Shown here one piece after another: positions 5,874-7,114 of a stretch of 7,114 nt of DNA. Source of the DNA: Gaiellales bacterium (GTDB lineage Bacteria > Actinomycetota > Thermoleophilia > Gaiellales > F1-60-MAGs149); assembly GCA_030831375.1 (NCBI GenBank), contig JAURLF010000152.1, positions 1 through 7,114 of the forward strand. The letters run 5' to 3'. The position numbers were made by a program, and so were the translations under genes. The notes below the pieces were generated by a model, which was not told the origin of the DNA, did not search any database, and saw nothing but the letters and a program-made list of their open reading frames with translations. How positions within the stretch are numbered: the first letter of the stretch is position 1; each line of letters opens with the position of its first letter.

Positions 5874-6521
5874 GTGCACGCCCTGCGCTGGCCCGTCGTC
5901 CTGTTCGACCTCGACGGCACCGTCCTCGACACCGTCGAGCTGATCCGCGCGTCGCACGCGCACGCCGTGCGCGAGGTGCTCGGGACGGAGCTGCCCGACG
6001 AGCAGCTGATGGCCGGCATCGGCACGCCGCTGCGCGAGCAGATGGAGGTCTTCTCGCCGGAGCGGGCCGACGAGCTGTTCCGGGTCTACCGCGAGTGGAA
6101 CCACGCCAACACGGCGCGCCTGATCGAGCGCTACCCGGGCGTCGACGAGGTCCTCATCGAGCTGGAGCGCGAGGGCGCCCGGCTCGGGATCGTGACGTCG
6201 AAGATGCTGGACGCGGTCGAGCTCGCCTTCCGGGCGCTGCCGCCGCCGGTCGTCTGGGACGTCGTGATCACCACGGAGGACACGGACGTGCACAAGCCCC
6301 ACCCGGCCCCGCTGCTCGCCGCCCTCGAGCGGATCGGGGCGGGCCCCGCCGAGGCGGTCTACGTCGGCGACTCGCCGTTCGACCTGCAGGCCGCGCGCGC
6401 CGCCGGCATGGCCTCGATCGGCGTCAGCTGGGGCGCGTTCCGGCGCGAGGCGCTGGCCGACGAGGCGCCGACCGCCCTCGTCGACACGCCCGCGGCGCTT
6501 CTGGAGGCGCTCGCCGGGTGA
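5874..6521 (+). CDS. HAD-family phosphatase (phosphoglycolate phosphatase / PpaX-like)
   Basis: This 215-residue haloacid-dehalogenase hydrolase has all four catalytic motifs. Motif I is FDLDGTVLDT, with nucleophile Asp12 and acid/base Asp14. Motif II is VTSK, with Thr108. Motif III contains Lys141 in HKPHPAPLL. Motif IV is YVGDSPFDLQAARAAGM, with Asp166 and Asp170 for magnesium. A helical cap lies between motifs I and II (about residues 18-85), as in the Gph/PpaX branch. Likely substrates are small phosphates such as 2-phosphoglycolate or pyrophosphate, but substrate specificity cannot be read from the sequence. The GTG at 5874 is the first in-frame start before motif I. Its last codons overlap the ligA GTG by 4 nt, so the two genes are probably cotranscribed. 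ligA makes AMP and NMN rather than a known substrate of this branch, so the pairing may not be functional. Confidence 0.93.
   Translation: MHALRWPVVLFDLDGTVLDTVELIRASHAHAVREVLGTELPDEQLMAGIGTPLREQMEVFSPERADELFRVYREWNHANTARLIERYPGVDEVLIELEREGARLGIVTSKMLDAVELAFRALPPPVVWDVVITTEDTDVHKPHPAPLLAALERIGAGPAEAVYVGDSPFDLQAARAAGMASIGVSWGAFRREALADEAPTALVDTPAALLEALAG
6503..6507 (+). promoter_or_regulatory. Shine-Dalgarno sequence of ligA
   Basis: GGAGG inside the end of the HAD gene ends 10 nt before the ligA GTG at 6518. It supports that start and coupled translation. Confidence 0.55.
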
Positions 6522-7114
6522 GCGCGCAGCGGGCCGCCGAGCTGACCGCGCAGCTGCGCGCATGGGACCGCGCCTACTACCTCGAGGACGCGCCCGTGGT
6601 CGACGACGCCACCTACGACGCCGCGCTGCGGGAGCTGCGCGAGCTCGAGGCCGCGGACCCGTCGCTGGTGCGCCCCGACTCGCCGACGCAGCGGATCGGC
6701 GGCGGCGTCGCGTCCGGCTTCGCGGAGGTCCGCCACCTGCTGCCGATGCTGTCGCTCGCCAACGCGCGCGATGACGACGAGCTGATCGCCTGGGACCAGC
6801 GGCTGCAGAAGCTGCTCGCCGAGGCCGGCTTCGAGGGCTAGCCCGAGTCCGTCGTCGAGCAGAAGATCGACGGGCTCGCGCTGTCGCTCGTGTACCGCGA
6901 CGGCCTGCTTGAGCGCGCCGTCACGCGCGGCGACGGCGAGACGGGGGAGGACGTGACCGCCAACGTGCGCACGATCCGCGCCGTGCCGCTGTCGATCGAC
7001 GACCCCGCGCCGCCGTCGCTGCTCGAGGTGCGCGGCGAGGTCTACCTGCCCGTCGAGGCGTTCCGGCGGCTCAACGAGGAGCGCCTGGACCAGGGCCTCC
7101 CCGTCTCCATGAAC
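6518..7114 (+). pseudogene. ligA: NAD+-dependent DNA ligase LigA, interrupted by in-frame TAG; 3' end outside window
   Basis: LigA seals nicks during replication and repair using NAD+. From the GTG at 6518, codons 1-107 encode domain Ia, the NMN-binding part: AYYLEDAPVVDDATYD (with Tyr20, Asp30, Tyr33, Asp34), PDSPTQRIGG and HLLPMLSLAN. Codon 108 is TAG (6839-6841). The same frame then continues for 91 codons to the window edge with the adenylation domain: EQKIDGLALSLVY, holding the AMP-accepting Lys116 at the family's usual position, then TRGDGETGEDVTANVRTI and LEVRGEVYLPVEAFRRLNEER. No frameshift is needed. The stop falls in the variable linker just before the active site, so one substitution (for example from CAG or GAG) would explain it. 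Whether the gene is dead, read through, or intact with a sequence error cannot be decided here. The ligase identity is certain. Confidence 0.9.
6839..6841 (+). other. In-frame TAG within ligA (codon 108)
   Basis: This amber codon is flanked by GGC and CCC, and a C follows the stop, which is often the weakest termination context. However, the 11-mer CGAGGGCTAGC here (6832-6842) is identical to the one at the true rpoA stop (2196-2206), so the immediate context is also used for normal termination in this genome. Confidence 0.95.

Noticed and set aside
5801..6025. A longer N-terminus for the minus-strand hypothetical gene, reaching into the HAD gene
   Set aside because: It would overlap the conserved HAD motif I region on the opposite strand, and the extra residues look like shadow sequence. 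The ATG at 5800 has a promoter-like hexamer just upstream.
6839..6841. Genome-wide reassignment of UAG or pyrrolysine insertion
   Set aside because: Several certain genes in the window (rpsM, rpsK, rpoA) end in TAG, with the next gene starting immediately after. No pyl genes or suppressor tRNA are visible, and LigA has no known pyrrolysine.
6842..7114. Separate downstream ligase fragment translated by re-initiation, making a natural split ligase
   Set aside because: No ATG, GTG or TTG occurs in frame between the TAG and the active-site lysine. The first in-frame GTG (about 6890) lies after it, so a re-initiated product would lack the lysine.

Overview
This is a very GC-rich window (nearly every codon ends in G or C) that reads as ordinary chromosomal backbone of a high-GC actinobacterium. 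My best guess is class Thermoleophilia (Solirubrobacterales-like). Three things support that: rpsD sits inside the alpha operon between rpsK and rpoA (in streptomycetes it lies elsewhere), S4 is the four-cysteine zinc type, and the RNA polymerase alpha subunit begins MLDFQMPQI. The taxonomy is inference; the gene identities are mostly secure.

Positions 1-4281 form one tightly packed plus-strand operon. It holds the 3' end of rpsM (S13), rpsK (S11), rpsD (S4), rpoA (RNA polymerase alpha), rplQ (L17), a DcrB/DUF1795-like protein, a four-helix DoxX-like membrane protein and truA (tRNA pseudouridine synthase). Gaps run from a 4-nt overlap to 19 nt. The two small genes between rplQ and truA are the only non-textbook members.

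Positions 4282-5108 hold surE (5'/3'-nucleotidase), apparently with its own promoter. A 41-codon frame at 5105-5230 overlaps the surE stop; it looks like the C-terminal tail of a lost extracellular beta-sandwich protein, or less likely a tiny gene. A minus-strand gene of unknown function (5243-5800) converges on it. That gene is divergent from a HAD phosphatase (5874-6521), which overlaps ligA (NAD+-dependent DNA ligase, from 6518 to the window edge) by 4 nt.

The most striking observation is in ligA. An in-frame TAG at codon 108 lies eight codons before the adenylated lysine, yet the frame is intact and strongly conserved on both sides. ligA is normally essential, so this is an assembly or sequencing error, a recent nonsense mutation (possibly with a second ligase elsewhere), or a read-through site. 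No usable start codon lies between the stop and the lysine, so simple re-initiation cannot restore an active enzyme.

A second pattern is regulatory. The three genes that seem to begin transcripts (surE, the minus-strand gene and the HAD gene) lack a Shine-Dalgarno sequence and have a TANNNT hexamer 6-8 nt before the start codon, as expected for leaderless mRNAs. Several operon-internal genes have clear Shine-Dalgarno sequences. I see no CRISPR array, mobile element, tRNA or rRNA, and no convincing new multi-gene system.
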